Source of the DNA: Maylandia zebra
Lineage: Eukaryota > Chordata > Actinopteri > Cichliformes > Cichlidae
DNA: 64,000 bases
Assembly (NCBI RefSeq): GCF_041146795.1
Contig: NC_135187.1
Location: 7,593,056 to 7,657,055, forward strand
Direction: 5' to 3'
Below, in pieces: positions 30,701-42,286 of the stretch. Position numbers and translations under genes: made by a program. Every line of letters starts with the position of its first letter. The first letter of the stretch is position 1. The notes beneath the pieces were generated by a model. It ran no database searches. It was given only the letters and a program-made list of their open reading frames with translations, and was not told the DNA's origin.

Positions 30701-32601
30701 CGGGTTTAATCCGCTCTGCTGGGGGGAGAGTTAGAGGAAACTACATGAGACTAAAAATTATGGCACTGTCAGAGTCATCAAGCTCACACACTGTGTAATT
30801 TCATTCCTCTGAGTTTGCGTTTTGTAGCCAAACCACAAAAAGGCAAAAACTGTCCTGTCATTCAAACCTGATGATAAACAGCGTTCCTCTCTTTAAGCTA
30901 TAAGGAGCAGTCCAAAGCTTAGACCGTTTAGTGATGCCAGATGAGAAGACCGATGCCACAGCTTTACCTACAGATGTTAGAGAATGAAAACTGGAGGGGG
31001 AAACATCTGGGCTGGTTCAGTTTCAAGGTAATAAAATCTACTTGATGCCAACTGTGACCCTAATTATTACCAATTAACACTTTAGATCTTGTTTGTTTAA
31101 TGGCTATAATAAAACGAAACTCAAACCTAGAGATGCACCAACATATCAGCAAAACACTGCCATTGGTTTTGTTGGTAATTCGATCACAGTTACTGCGATG
31201 AAGACTTTAAAATGATTCAGTTATTTTTCTTGAAATTTCTTTGTTTCTTTGACATGGGAGAAATATGAAGACAAACAAAACAGAAAGACAACTTCAGAAA
31301 ACTCTGGCACATCTATCAGTTACATTTTTCCTGTAAATATCTAAAGAGGCTGAAGCTCCAGAAACACTCGTGGCTTTCACCGGGGTCAAGAAACATCAGT
31401 ACCTGCTGAGAATGACATTTCCTGGTTTTAAATGTCTCGCAAGTCTTGCTTTCACAAACATTTACCTGACCGTTTCATAAAGCCAGTTCTACTGGCCTTT
31501 TTGATTCTAATGAGGACCATAATTTACAAAGTGAACATCGCGTTGTATTAAGTAGGACTTCAAATTAGAAACTGAGAACATTAAATCATCAGGAAAATGT
31601 TTCTTGAAGTCAGAAATCAGGTGAAAAGTAGGGCTGTTTATCTATAGACTTCTACAGTAAGCAGAGGAGTCGCCCCCTGCTGGGCATATGAAAGAATGCC
31701 AGTCAAAGACACTTCCAGACCTGGACGTTAGGTGCATATTTTATATATCAGCTACGGTTATATTAAATGATTAAAGGTACATTTTGTAAGTACTCGCTGC
31801 AGAATTTAACTAAAATGTTTACCACCAGGGGGCAGCATTTTACACAATTTTCCCTCAGGTTTTACATCACACCAGGCTGCCATTGTGCAATTTCTCATTG
31901 ACTTACATGTTATATAAAGGTGACGCTGATTCACTGCACCATCTTGTGGTACAAATTGGTATTACACAAAAGAAAAGCATGGCTCTAGTTTAGCTACACC
32001 TGGTAACGCTTCACCCAGTCGCTGATGTTTTGGACATAAAGTCATTGTGTTGATTGCCTTAGTTTTAGGAAAACAAGTACCTTTAACAGTTTTATGACTC
32101 ACCCAGGTTGACGAAACTCATCACCGTGTCAGCCTCGCTGACTACCGTCCCCAGCGGCGGTGTGTGCGTGCTGAGGGTCGGCAGGGCCCCGCGGTTGACC
32201 TGAGGAGTCCCTTTAGATGACCCCTTGAAAGGTGTACTTGCAATAATCTCATTGCCTTCATCCTCATCAACCGACATGGCGTGGTACAGGTCCAGCATGA
32301 AGAGCGGCGCAGAGGATGGCGGTCGCAGCGGAGGATGGGGTCTTGGTCTCCCCGGGAGACCCAGGATGGTCAGGATCTCCTTCTGCATCTCCTTCTTCTC
32401 TCGTCCACTAAGCTTCCGGAAGCTGGAGGGGACCACGGCCTCGGCCTGCTGGCTCCACAGCGAGAGGGAGAGCAGGAGCAGCAGGGAGAGGAGGAGCAGG
32501 GTCCAGGGGTGGATGGCGGATGTGGATCTGGCGCTCCCCGTGTGCGTCCGTGTCATCTTGGTGAAAAGGCAGGAGAGGCTGTAAGAGACGGCCGAGGCCA
32601 T
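21924..32601 (-). CDS. bmp8a: Bone morphogenetic protein 8 (BMP8A-type), complete, 7 coding exons
   Basis: Coding exons in gene order are 32601-32103, 25467-25275, 24612-24464, 23984-23805, 23684-23608, 23436-23326 and 22073-21924. All phases match and give 1359 nt, 452 residues. The product is a secreted TGF-beta family prepro-ligand. It has a leucine-rich signal segment, the prodomain block LPGRPRP...[14 protein letters not shown] and [10 protein letters not shown] at the exon 1 end, the central [12 protein letters not shown], then basic residues [14 protein letters not shown] near the expected cleavage site. The cystine-knot domain starts at [16 protein letters not shown]. The extra cysteine in ACMNATNHA is the BMP8 mark separating it from BMP5/6/7. 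The start is ATG 32601 (GTCATGG context); a second ATG at 32556 gives a more usual signal peptide. Ligands of this group bind BMP receptors and signal through Smad1/5/8. Confidence 0.95.
25082..25104. repeat. Uninterrupted run of 23 G
   Basis: The tract lies in the bmp8a intron between 24613 and 25274. On the sense (minus) strand of bmp8a it is a run of 23 C. It could form G-quadruplexes on the plus strand and is prone to length error in sequencing. Confidence 0.9.
26389..26403 (+). promoter_or_regulatory. CTCF-like motif in bmp8a intron 1
   Basis: CCACCAGGGGGCGAC matches the CTCF core consensus and is not part of a recognised transposon. It is on the opposite strand to bmp8a. Confidence 0.45.
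27615..27770. repeat. Cluster of GT/CA microsatellites
   Basis: GT runs at 27615-27631, CA runs at 27649-27662 and a longer CA run at 27733-27769 lie within 160 bases. Confidence 0.9.
29005..29032. repeat. Near-perfect 28-bp palindrome
   Basis: GTAAACTACATGA at 29005-29017 is the exact reverse complement of 29020-29032, with two bases between. It lies in bmp8a intron 1. It may be a palindromic transcription-factor site or a replication slippage product. Confidence 0.9.
29200..29450 (+). mobile_element. Partial MITE copy carrying a CTCF-like core
   Basis: The order of blocks ('ggacataatttac', 'gacatcatgtaatatt', 'cagtcttcagcaac', 'gagtcgccccctgctg', 'aatgcaggtttaagac') is shared with 31480-31730 in this window. 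Both look like internal parts of the MITE family represented at 8736-9147, with the ends missing. Confidence 0.55.
29455..29693 (+). mobile_element. LINE 3' tail (L2-like)
   Basis: The sequence 'gttaaccgggagttttttct', 'cactgtcgccaaagtgcttg', 'tataaagcgccttgagatga' and 'aataaaactgaattgaactg' is the well-known 3' tail of a fish LINE I believe to be L2-like. The tandem GAATT tail marks the 3' end. There is no coding part. Confidence 0.75.
31480..31730 (+). mobile_element. Second partial MITE copy with CTCF-like core
   Basis: It shares 'gaggaccataatttacaaag', 'ggagtcgccccctgctgg' and 'aaagacacttccagacctgg' with other copies of the family, and matches the copy near 29200-29450 block by block in the same orientation. 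Confidence 0.55.
31822..31836 (+). promoter_or_regulatory. CTCF-like motif near bmp8a exon 1
   Basis: CCACCAGGGGGCAGC lies about 270 bases inside intron 1 from the exon 1 donor. It fits the CTCF core but occupancy cannot be known from sequence. Confidence 0.4.
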
Positions 32602-35600
32602 GACTGTAGTCTGCCCCCGATTCTTCTCAAAGTTTCCCCTCACAAATAATCCACTTCCCTCCTCGCGTCCTCTCTCACCTCCACCAGTGTGACCAGCCTG
32701 ACCACCACAGAGTGCCTTCTGCTCGCTGCTGTTTGTGCCCCGACTGCTTCAGAGTCACCACAGACAAATACAACCTTGATTTATGCCCAATGTGTTTAGA
32801 AAACAGCTGCCTCTGGACAGGATGTGTTTACAGCCTTAAACTGCCTGTTTATCCCTCCCTGCCTCCCTCTTCTACCTTCTCTAATCTCCTCTCATCCACT
32901 TCTCCCTCACCTCTCAGCCGTGGAGCAGGAGAAGCAGAGATAATGAGAGTGAGAGCATAATTACAAGCTTTTCAGATGTGTTTTGGATATAGACAAACAA
33001 TGCCCCTATGGAAGATTGCTCGAGGCTTTGAAGTTGTAAACTTGCAGGATGGAAAGCAATTTCAGTGATGAGCAGGTGCTGCAGAAATTGGAGTGAAACC
33101 GGAGAGCTGTATCATCAGGTTAGCTCCGACTTTTTCTCCACCGCACAAGGAAATGAAGCTCGCACCTGCAGTGAGCCAAAGATTAACCCGGGATACCTCA
33201 CGAGGACCATCTGCTGACGAAAAATAACTTCTGGAAACTTTTATCCAGTCTTCCGTGAGCACTTATTCATTCATTCAAGGCCGCTCGCCTCCCACACGTC
33301 TCTGGGGTGCCAGATGTCTCTCTTAATCCACTTTATAAAAATTGTTTCCTGACTGTAAATCCTTGAGAGGGGTGAGAGGTTTCTCCTGCAGTCCTTCGCT
33401 CAGCGTGAGCTGTGCAGCGCTCTGAGTGTTTGAAGCCTGAACAGTTGTTCAAGACCAGAAGGGAGTTTCCCTCCCAGCCTCTGCCTCTCCTCCTCTTTCA
33501 AGTCCTAAAACTTCTCTCTTGTCCTGCTTACATCTCGTCAACCTCCCCTCCCAGTGGTCTCTTTGGGAGACCTCATCTCTCTCCTCCTTACCTCCACCCA
33601 TCTATCTTTTCATCCTCTTATGACTGCTTCCTTTCATTGCTACTCCGCTTTAAGTGTCTGGCTGCCAGCTGCCTTGTTTAATGCTAAAACATCTCTGTTC
33701 GCTCGGTGAGTCAGAAGTCAGGAAGTCAGGGAGAAGCATTTCTTTACACATGTAACCCTGCACAGAGATGCCAAACTGACGGAAAGGTCGTAAAATAATA
33801 ATATCAAGACAAAAAGGCAACGTTTAAAAAAATAAACCTTTTTAGAAGTTAGCAACAAGTTAACTTTAAATACACCTGCGAATAAAATGATACCCTATTT
33901 TAGTTTTCACTGATGGATTCTGGGGTTTTTTTTGGCTCTTTTTCAACAAAAACAACGGATGAATAATGACTGTAAATGAAAGTGCCAAAAACCGCATTTC
34001 CTCTCATGGCCACGTGAGGCCGGCTCTACAAACTCAAACTAAAAACTGTATAAAATCAAAGCTTCTCAGTCATCCAGGCTATGGTTGTCTTAAATGGTTA
34101 AAATGATGGCAGCTGGACAACTTTGTGGTTCATGAAGACGTCTCACCTCTCGTCCAAGAGATTTACAACCTGATGGAGAATCGTAAGGGCGTGGGAGGTG
34201 GTCCTGAGAGTCGTTGGCCCACCCTGTAATCTTCTGAGTCATTAGGAGTCACATGACCCAAGGCCAACCTGGCACCTAAAGGAGAAAGGACACTCGTTAG
34301 AGGATGCTAATCTTCACAGTTTGGACCAAGAAGGCAGATAGTTTGACAGAGTGAGGTGGTGGTTGACAACACCGACTATCAGACACCCACCATACTGTCT
34401 TGAGATCATTTTCTGGACGATTCAGCCGCCACTCACATCTACACCCACATGATCTTAGTAAGTCTCATGATGGCGGGTGGGCAGTGTCTCACAAAGGCTT
34501 CAAGTTGAGACATCGTCACAAATTAAAAAGATTAAGCCTCTGAAAGGTTTACTTGGTTTATCTGGAAAGCATGAAGGATGAACTCTAAAAAGATCTCAGC
34601 AAATATAGATGTATGAACCTGTAATCCACGTTTACAGGCAAACCTTGCTGTTATACCCTCCGTTTCCACTGCATTTTATTTCAACTTGAATCCTTTCAGT
34701 TCACTTCTGTGAGTTGGATGAATGTTTGTTTCCCTCTGTTGCCAGTTTCAAAGCTCTAAAATCTCCAACATCGATGTGTTATCTTGGCTCAGAATTAACG
34801 TCTAACATAAGTCTGCTTTTTTTCTGAAGCTGCAGGTTTCCCGTTAAGCTATTCATTAGTTCACAGAGCCTGTCGTGCAGCAGGCCTAATGCAAACACAC
34901 TGTGTGCATGTGTGCGACTCTAAATCAAAAAGACTTGGAGGGAAGAAGTGACTCAAATATAGTAGTGAGGCTCAGGCCTGTGCCAGCTCGTGTTTGTGTA
35001 CTCTTTGCTTCAAAGCGGCCTGGTACTTGTGGTCACTTTGAAAGGCATGAATAACACTGACCAAACCAAAGTGACCACGGTTCATTCTGTCCTGGCCGAA
35101 AGGGCGAGTCCCAAATGCCAGGAATTAACGCTCTGCCCCATTTTGTTTTCTTTTGCTCTTCACATCTGCAACTTTATGGAAGCCTCGTCTGGAGAGATAA
35201 AGGGGAGGGGGAGAGGAGTGAGAGGAGATGAAGAGGCGGAGGTGAAAGAACAAACAGGGAGTTAAAGAGGAGAGAGAGGAAAAAAATGTGCCCGAGTGCC
35301 CTCAAAACCATACAAACCCAGCATAAATGAAAAATGACATTCCTGCGAGACAGAAGTGGTGGAACAGAGCGAGGACTGTCATCAGAGGGAGCAGTCTGGG
35401 ATGACAGATGGACTGCAGGCAGGACGGGCGTAGATGGATTGAGAGTGGACAGAAAATGAGAGGAGTGCGAGTGTGAGTGTACACACAGCTGCAGAGGGTG
35501 GACTCAGACCTCATCATCTCCGGTGGAACCACCAAATAAACAGGACGGAGTTATTTTCAAATCCTCCATCGCCGTCTCACACCGACACAAACTGGGGAGC

Positions 35601-37490
35601 TTGAACACGACAAGAAACACATCAGGACCGAGAGGAGGGAGCTCAGATTATTGAGATTACTTACTCCACCACCTCCTCCCCTGGGGTTAGCGACTCATCG
35701 TGTACAGGAGAGACGATCCAGTCGGGCGTGCCCTTATCTGTAACAGCGTAATTACCTAAGAATGTCCGGTGTCTGTGGGCCGCTGTCTGCATGAGTGAGT
35801 GAGTGAGTGTGGGCACGCACATGCAAACCAGAGAAATCGGAGACTTAAAGGCCTTTTCCATTAATTAGACTAGAAATCCTTAAATAAAAACTAATGATAA
35901 CAAAAAACAAGGAAAACAAGCTGGAAATATCACTTTAAGACCTGAAAAAAAAGTCAATGTACTCACAAAAATACCCCTAACTGACCAAGTGATGCTACCC
36001 ATCTCACAAAATCAGCAGACTTTCATTTTTAATATCATGTAAATGAAGAAATATTATCCATTTATCGAGTGCAGTTATTATTTTTTTAAATGGTCAGTCA
36101 TTCAGTGCAGGAGTATCTGACTCTCTGGTCTTTGGGAGTTTGAATTTAGGTGGGCGGGGCTAGTTAAAGCCATGCATAAAAGCCACACGGCTTCCATTCT
36201 TGCAGTGCAGGGGTCTCAAACTTCAATGAGCTGTGAGCCACTGCTGGCACGGTCACCTCATTGTTCATGCAGTACAAAAAGACCCCAAACAAACAAGAAA
36301 ACTCCCACAAATATTTCCAAAAATCTAGTGTTTTGTTTTGTTAATTTTTCAAATATTGTGTAACAAGACAAAACTGCAAACGTGAACACATTTTTTCTCT
36401 CACCTCTTACTGAACAGAAGCTTTTCATTGAACTACTAAATAAACCAATGGCTACTCTTTCTGGCCAGACACGTGGCAGCACTTCTGCTATAAATTTGTT
36501 TGTATTTAACAAAACAAAAATGCAGACATAAGTGTGCACGTTAGTTTTGGACTCTCTCACTGAACTAACACGGCCAATCCCTCAACACGTTTGTGCTCTC
36601 TGCTCATGTTGCCTTCATATTAAATCATTTTTTACTTTTAAAGACTTTATTTTAACATTGCACTCAACAATACACAAATCCTCCCTGACAAAAAAGTTAC
36701 TTCTGGGGCCAAATTGCATTACATTTCTTCAGGTCAATATAAGGGCCGCAAGTAGGGGTGAGGTGGGCCGCAAGTGGCCCCTGGGCCACAAGTTTAAGAC
36801 CCCTGTTGTAGTGTAAAGAGGTATTTTGGGAGCAGATTTAATAAACTGCCCGTTTACAGATCAAATGATCAGAGTACTCTTGCCCTTAACAACAGTATGG
36901 CTCTTATTTCTTTATGACCAGAGCTATGAGAGAGTCCTGGCACTCAAACATCCCAGCTCAGTTGTGCAGTGGGGCAGATTTGGTGCTAGCAGAATAACCT
37001 CCAACTAAAACCTTATCTTGGGGCAGCTTTTAAATCAGGTTCGTCCAGTGATCATAAACGTGAAACCTTTATGTACGGATGATCATTAAAATTAAAGTTA
37101 CTTTAGATGTTTAATGCTTTAAATAAGTGAACACACACATATTAGTGTTGCTTCTAGGACTTTGGATAAGATTAAATACCTCGTAGAGATCAGGAAACAC
37201 CTTTAAAGGGGTTTTGTGTAGTTCATGCATTAGAACACACAGAACAGCAGAGCACTGAGAATTTTCTATGATTTATGATTGCAAAGTCTGAAATTTACAG
37301 CAAAGTCATCTGCTGATGCATGTTTGATGCCCCTGACCTGGTGCATAAATCAGGGCTTCAGTTCAGGTTGGAGTTGTTGGGACCGGTGACCTCTTGCTTA
37401 TATTAATAATAACTAATAAGTTGTGGGTGCTTCGGGTCACATTCACACATCAAACTCGGCTGCTCTTACATACACAGACGCAAAAGACAA
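32602..37490. other. Intergenic DNA between macf1 and bmp8a
   Basis: About 4.9 kb that should contain the bmp8a promoter at its left edge. I see no intact gene. There is a decayed dispersed repeat near 34130-34500, a purine-rich stretch at 35190-35285 and a complete hAT-like element at 36208-36805. Confidence 0.55.
36208..36805. mobile_element. Non-autonomous hAT-like element with 8-bp target duplication
   Basis: The element opens CAGGGGTCTCAAACTT and closes with the complement of CAGGGGTCTTAAACTT, typical hAT ends. The flanks are TTGCAGTG (36200-36207) and TTGTAGTG (36806-36813), an 8-bp target duplication with one change. At 598 bp with no transposase frame it is non-autonomous. The single change suggests an old but recognisable insertion. 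Confidence 0.85.
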
Positions 37491-37494
37491 GAGG

Positions 37495-39469
37495 TTTTAC
37501 CGCAAGCATAATTTTAATACAAAAACAGAACAAAAAAAATTGTTTATAATTTTAGTTTTTTTTTTTTGTTGTTTTAATTTTACACAAGTGACTCATAGTA
37601 ACACCCCCTCCCCTCCCTCCATGTTCTTATCACACAGAGTAGCACAGCATCAAAAGGTGGTGGACTCGTCTCCCGATCCCTCCCCCCTCAGAGAGACAAT
37701 AAATAAATAAAAATCACCTTATGATGTCTTCTTCTTCTTCCTTATTGTAAATTCATTAGTTTTCATAAACTTCATCTCTTACACCGAGATAACACAGAGA
37801 CAAACTCGAGCCCCGCCAAAGATGGAGCATTTGGAAAAAAAAAAAAGAAAAGCCTAGAAGAAGAGACGCTGGGGAGGGACACGAGGGAGGACGCCCGCTC
37901 TCATTGGTCCGCTCAGCCCAGGTCCCCTGTCATTCATATTTGTAGTTCTCTCTACACATGAAGGGCAACCCCCTTTGGTCGTGGTCAGGAAAACTGTAGT
38001 CATTAGCTTTAAAGAAAATGTAACAAAAAGGCTGCCACTAGAATCAGCGACCTAGTGAATGATGTCATGTTACAACAGAGTAGAAACACACGTTACACAC
38101 AGATCACGTCGAAACAGCGGAGTGGGCATCTTCTCGGTACAAAAAAAGAGAAAAAAACTTTCACCATAATACTAAATCACTCTCTGCCAACGGTGATATG
38201 ACGTGAAAAATAAATAGATCTTTCTCTCAAGCTAGAAAACAAAACTGGATTATAAATTAACCAGAAAACAACGAGAAGAAAAAAAACAAAAAGACATTCG
38301 CAAATTAAACGTTTGCATACAGTGACTCAAGTCATTGACCTTTATTCTTTCCTATAAGAAAGACACACGCGACACACACATGCGCGCACACACCTTTTGA
38401 GTTTGAGAGTGCGCGTATGTGCTGCTGGGCTGCAGAGGAAGAGACAATTAGTGCATGCTGGTTGTCGGACTCTCCGAACGCGCTCGTTTACGTCAGGTTA
38501 CGCATGTCGTGTATTGTCAGTAATGTGCTGTTAGTTGAGTGTGTCGCCATAAAAATAGTCCTCTCTATTGCCAGTTTGTGATTTCTTATTTCTGTGTGTG
38601 TCGGATTGTAACGCAGACATGTGACAAAACCGCCGAGACGCACACCCGCGAGGCCCGTCTTAACGTTCCAGCGGTCGGGAGGAGTCGGCTCTGCGGCGTT
38701 TGAGTGTGTGAGAGTTTGCCCTCAGCTGCAGCAGCGCCACCGCCGATCCTCCGAGTCTGAGGTTGGCCGCTGTGGGAGCCAGACAGCGTTTCCCGCCTCC
38801 GTAGATCTGCTGAGGTGACTCTTTTTCTCGCCAACCAACGCAGGGGAAGCGACATGGCAGTCGTTGCATATTTTCTTTTTTAACTCATCGCTGAGGCATC
38901 TGGCCCACAAGCCAAAATAATAACCCACAAATTCCTTCTTTTTTTTTTTTTTCCTGAATGCCACTTGAGCTTTTTTTGTTTTTGTAGCTGTGGCGGCGGC
39001 GGCGTGTCCCACTCCCTGCACCGGCTCTGTGTTAAAATGTGTGTTTGTGTGTCTGATCGGGACAGGAGTTTGTAACACAAAGTAAGGCAGCATCACATCG
39101 GGTCGGTCTGTGTTTGGTTCCTCGCTGGTGGGGAACTTCTGAAAGACGAAGCAGGAGACTGGAAGGCAAACTGGGGTCGCTTCTTAAAGGGGAACAGTCT
39201 TTTTTTTTTCACCCCACAGACTCTGGCCTGAGACCGCCAGACCAGAATCTTCTCCTCTTGTGCAGGTTTTCAGTCGGCTGGGGAAAGAACGAGACGGAGA
39301 TTCACTCAGCTCATCCACCTCCTTCTTTCTCCTGGAAAGTATCAGTCATAGTGCACACATTCTAGACAAGCCCTATGGATGGATGCTCAGAGTGACGCTG
39401 GTACACCCAAAATGGCAGATAACAGTGGCCCACCCACTGCAAGTTCCTCCAGTTTCTCTGTGGGTGGGT
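37495..39469 (-). other. macf1: macf1 3' UTR
   Basis: The stretch follows the TAA at 39470-39472 on the minus strand. A minus-strand ATTAAA at 37513-37518 is followed by a GT-rich stretch (complement of about 37455-37480), a good cleavage context. Another minus-strand AATAAA lies near 38340. Confidence 0.5.
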
Positions 39470-40899
39470 TTATTTCTTCGCAGATCCCGGGGTTTTTGGG
39501 CTGGGGGTCTTCTTGGAGATGGTGGGGATCTTGGAGGGTTTGGCCCCACCGCCCGGTCGTCGTGGGGTATCTGAAGTGTCGGAGCAGACGGACCGAGCGT
39601 CCTGGAGCTCTGATGCGTCTGAGGCGTCGCTGCCACGGCGACTGCTGGCCCTGCTGCCGGCTCGGCTGCCGGCTCGGCTGGTGGGACCGCTGGCTGTGGA
39701 CCCCCCTCGCTTGGGATCTAACAGGAGAAAAGAGGGAAATGAGAAAAAAAAAGACAGTAAAAATGTGCTGACAAAAGCAGAGCATGCATTTGTGCAGATT
39801 CACATTTAGTTTGCAGCACTGTGGCTGTGGAGGCTGCCATGTCTGTGGGTTGGCCGAGACCACAGACTGCATATACAAGATAGACGCAGCCTCTTTGATG
39901 TCACCCAGTGGTTTGTGAATTTTCTTTGATCTTCAACCACAGCTGTCATCATCTTGGCTTTTTGTGGGGTCAGAGTAGCCATATTTGTACGAAAAGGGCA
40001 GACTGCTGCAGACTGTTGGCTAACAGTAGCTAGCCTGGTTTGTAAGCTTAATTTATGGACTAGACACAGACACCCAATAATGAATCTTAACAAGCAAATA
40101 AAATACTAGTATTTCACTCTCAGTAACAACCTGTGCATAAACCTTTTGGACATGGCCTATTAGTGCAATTAAGCTATTATTATTTGACATATAACCGCGT
40201 TAAAATGCTGCAGAAGTTACCGAAATAATTAGTCTACTACAACATCAACAGGTGACTTCACAACAGAAATCACTCAGTGAACAGCTGCCATGAAGGGGAA
40301 AACTATGACTCATGTTTCTTTCTGCTGTAACGCTGGACATTTTAACCCTGGAGTGCATGGAGGCTAACTCACTTCAGGGGACAGCCTCCAAGTGGCCGTT
40401 AGAGGAACTGCAGTTTTTGGCATTTTTACGTTTTAGTCTCAGATGTTGACACAAATTTATGAGTAGAACTGAATTCAGTTATCTGAGAGTAAATATCTCA
40501 GCAGCAACAATGCTGTGAATTGGCTGTGAATTAACACATTCGCTGACGTCTGTTGGTCACAGAAGTAGGAATTTTAAAACCTGCCCTGCATTCAAGGAGA
40601 GAAGCCCCACCCACTTTACAATCAAACCTCCTGGTAAGTCTGGTCTTAGCAGGGACAGGGGCTTACTTTGAACTGTGAGTCCTGCAAAGCTAATCTAGTA
40701 GAGTTAATGAATAAAAATATAGAGCTTGCAATTAGCAGGTCTTCCTTAATGAAGTAGATAAGTAGCCAGGACACATGGCTGGTGTCTCACCCGTCCGCGA
40801 TGGTTTGCTGGTGTGCGTCGTTCCACCGTTCTCCCCGGTTAGCGAGCCTCGGCTCGAGTGGAAGGTCGGTCTCTTTAACTTGGACCCAGATGGCGCCCC
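39470..40899 (-). CDS. macf1: macf1 last two exons: GSR repeats and SxIP end
   Basis: Exon 40899-40791 gives [19 protein letters not shown]. Exon 39717-39470 gives [20 protein letters not shown] and ends [10 protein letters not shown]...PGSAKK with stop TAA. The GSR repeats bind microtubules and are targets of GSK3 in mammalian MACF1. SKIP is an SxIP motif for end-binding proteins at growing microtubule tips. Confidence 0.95.
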
Positions 40900-42220
40900 C
40901 TGCAGGAGCACATGGCAGACGTCAGCTGAGGATAATTTCATTGTTATCACTTTAGACACGCACACAGACACACACACACACAGGGGATTTAACACAACAT
41001 ATCACATCCACATGGACATGAACAAAAACAGATCTACAAATAAATAATAAACAACACAAAGAAACGTGTTAAACACAAAAACACCAACAACATATGAACA
41101 CTATATTAAACACTACTATTAATTGTGAAGGTATGTGTTTATAAAACTATGTGACCACATGAAACTATATGTAATAAATCTGCTGATTAGTCCTTTAATT
41201 TTTTTTCTTTATTATTTGCTCTTTTTTTAATACAGAGGATATCTCATCAACTTGCTTTTATCTAATCAAGAGTTAAAAGCCACAAAATAATAATTTTACT
41301 GTCATTTCAGTTAAAGAAATGAAGCGACTCAGCTGAGAAATGATAAATAAATGCACTAAACTGTGCAGGTTTTATCCTTATTCTCCTATTTTGACACAAA
41401 AAAAACCAAAACAATTCAAGCAAAGCTCAAAATCACCCCAGCCAAAGTAAAGCTTCCCATGTGAGAGCACCTGCAAGTGTGCATTAGTGCATTAGCGCGT
41501 TCAGTGGAGTGGGGTTGGGTGGGGCAGGGGAGTTGGTTGGGTGGGTGGGTGTGTTACCTCGTGCCCAGGAGTGGTGTGGCTGTGACCGAGATCTGGGCAG
41601 CAGTGGCACTTGGTTGGCGTTGGAGTTTTACTGTGTGCCAGCCAGGGCTTGGCATAGTCACGCGAGTGAGTATGGGACGACTGAAGGGAGGAAGGGAAGC
41701 AAGGAAGGAAGGAAGGGTGGAGGAGAGCAAAGCAGCGTAGGGAAGAAGCAAATGAAGGAGGGGGTGTGGGGAGGAGGTGTGGGGGCATTGGATGGACAGT
41801 TCAGCGCAGCAGATTAATGTGTAAGAGTGGATCATTCATTTTTTTTCCCATAAAGAGAGACCGCATCAATGCAGGAAGGACACGTTTGCAGCGAGGTTAG
41901 CAGGGTTGAATAAGAGGAACGTGGGGAAAAGGCAAAAAGATGAAAGAAAAAAGAACAAAACATAAAATTTCACAGTTAGGGATGCGGTGATTTCTGACAA
42001 ACAACAGGAGGATGACAACAAATCAACTATGTTACAATGCATAAAAACACAGTTACAAATGTGCACCACCTCGCACACACACAGCGTTCACATGACAAAC
42101 AGAAACATCACTGACATCAGATGACGACACTAAGAAATAACAATGGTCTGTTTGTCCTGACAATGACGATGTTTCCATTTAACAAACACTCCAACACACA
42201 ACAGAAGATGAGCATGAAAG

Positions 42221-42286
<66 letters not shown>

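Larger units (their letters stand above)
25468..32102 (-). other. bmp8a: bmp8a intron 1 (6.6 kb)
   Basis: This large first intron holds CA/GT microsatellites at 27615-27666 and 27733-27769, a CTCF-like motif at 26389-26403 and another at 31822-31836. It also has an L2-like LINE tail at 29455-29693, MITE fragments near 29200-29450 and 31480-31730, and a palindrome at 29005-29032. Large first introns of BMP genes often carry enhancers, but none can be named from this sequence. Confidence 0.6.

Noticed and set aside
32225..32649. Two plus-strand frames over bmp8a exon 1
   Set aside because: They are antisense shadows of the GC-rich bmp8a first exon.
34130..34500. Candidate gene fragment in the intergenic region
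   Set aside because: The motif 'gacgtctcacctctcgtcca' is a dispersed fish repeat fragment. No sustained frame was found, and the family could not be named.
39387..39878. Minus-strand 163-codon frame over the last macf1 exon
   Set aside because: It is in a different frame from the GSR/SKIP tail. The true frame is set by the exon 40899-40791 phase and ends at 39470.
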